A DNA stretch of 5,469 nucleotides from Methylomicrobium sp. (lineage in GTDB: Bacteria; Pseudomonadota; Gammaproteobacteria; Methylococcales; Methylomonadaceae). The stretch lies in contig SLIO01000487.1 of NCBI GenBank assembly GCA_007135635.1, positions 1 to 5,469 of the forward strand. The letters are read 5' to 3'. Positions 5,287 through 5,469 of the stretch are shown piece after piece (the stretch's first letter is position 1; the number at the start of each line of letters is the position of its first letter). Below the pieces are notes generated by a model. That model worked only from the letters and a program-made list of their open reading frames with translations, did not search any database and had not been told where the DNA came from. The position numbers and the translations under genes were made by a program.

Positions 5287-5469
5287 TGGCCAAATATTCG
5301 TCATGCACAAGTAGCGCTCCGCTTGATTGACAGAGTTTATCGAATAACTATACCTTTCGCACTTCAAATTTCGGCAGTGCCAGAGGAGGCGCCTGGGTGT
5401 CCGGTCGATTTTCGCTCCTGCAAAATCGACATTCACGTCATCCATGGCGCTCATAAAGGCTTTGCCAGC
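5287..5469. other. Non-coding stretch downstream of the kinase
   Basis: No supported gene lies here. A minus frame open from the right edge runs antisense into the kinase gene and lacks a ribosome site, so it looks like a shadow. No T-rich intrinsic terminator follows the kinase stop. The one clear structure is the hairpin at 5404-5430. Confidence 0.5.
5404..5430. repeat. Strong hairpin, probably part of a dispersed intergenic repeat
   Basis: GTCGATTTT (5404-5412) and AAAATCGAC (5422-5430) are perfect 9-base complements. Inside them, GC (5414-5415) pairs with GC (5420-5421) around a TCCT loop, with C5413 bulged. The result is an 11-pair hairpin in only 27 bases. No T-run follows on either strand, so it is not a standard terminator. 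The minus-strand core TTTTGCAGGAGCGAAAA, with nearby CATGGATGACG, resembles short palindromic repeats scattered between genes in several Gammaproteobacteria. That likeness is from memory and only one copy lies in this window. Confidence 0.4.

Noticed and set aside
5188..5454. An 88-codon minus-strand ORF at the right end
   Set aside because: Its second half is antisense to the kinase C-terminus and its first half translates the hairpin repeat. No ribosome site is seen.

Overview
The window reads as chromosomal DNA of a Gram-negative, probably gammaproteobacterial, organism. There is an outer-membrane-type protein with a signal peptide, inner-membrane transporters, and a CusRS/PhoPQ-type two-component pair. 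Base composition is moderate and Shine-Dalgarno sites are recognisable. The general look recalls methanotroph-type Gammaproteobacteria, but that is an impression and nothing here proves it. There are no tRNA, rRNA, CRISPR or insertion-sequence features.

Layout. Bases 1-281 hold no well-supported gene: a plus frame is open from the left edge to 176, and a competing minus frame lies opposite it. A minus-strand block follows and is transcribed leftward. In transcription order it has a structured leader (2972-2913), a small unannotated ORF of 29 codons (2908-2819), a secreted outer-membrane-type protein (2734-1841), an MgtC/SapB family membrane protein (1707-991) and a UPF0016/GDT1 family divalent-cation exporter (956-282). 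A divergent two-component pair lies on the plus strand: an OmpR-family response regulator (3210-3896) and, overlapping it by 8 bases, a membrane histidine kinase (3889-5286). Bases 5287-5469 are non-coding and carry a strong hairpin that looks like part of a dispersed repeat.

How the parts may work together. MgtC proteins are linked to low-Mg2+ adaptation and GDT1 proteins to Mn2+/Ca2+ export. The two genes are 34 bases apart and each has its own Shine-Dalgarno site, so they are probably co-transcribed as a cation-homeostasis unit. The divergent two-component system is a natural candidate regulator of that unit and of the outer-membrane gene, but the sequence does not show its signal or its target.

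The most unusual element is on the minus strand around 2819-2972. Two adjacent perfect-stem hairpins precede the small ORF, and the second one pairs exactly with the small ORF's Shine-Dalgarno sequence. This is the expected architecture of a translational RNA switch. I do not recognise it as a known riboswitch class.
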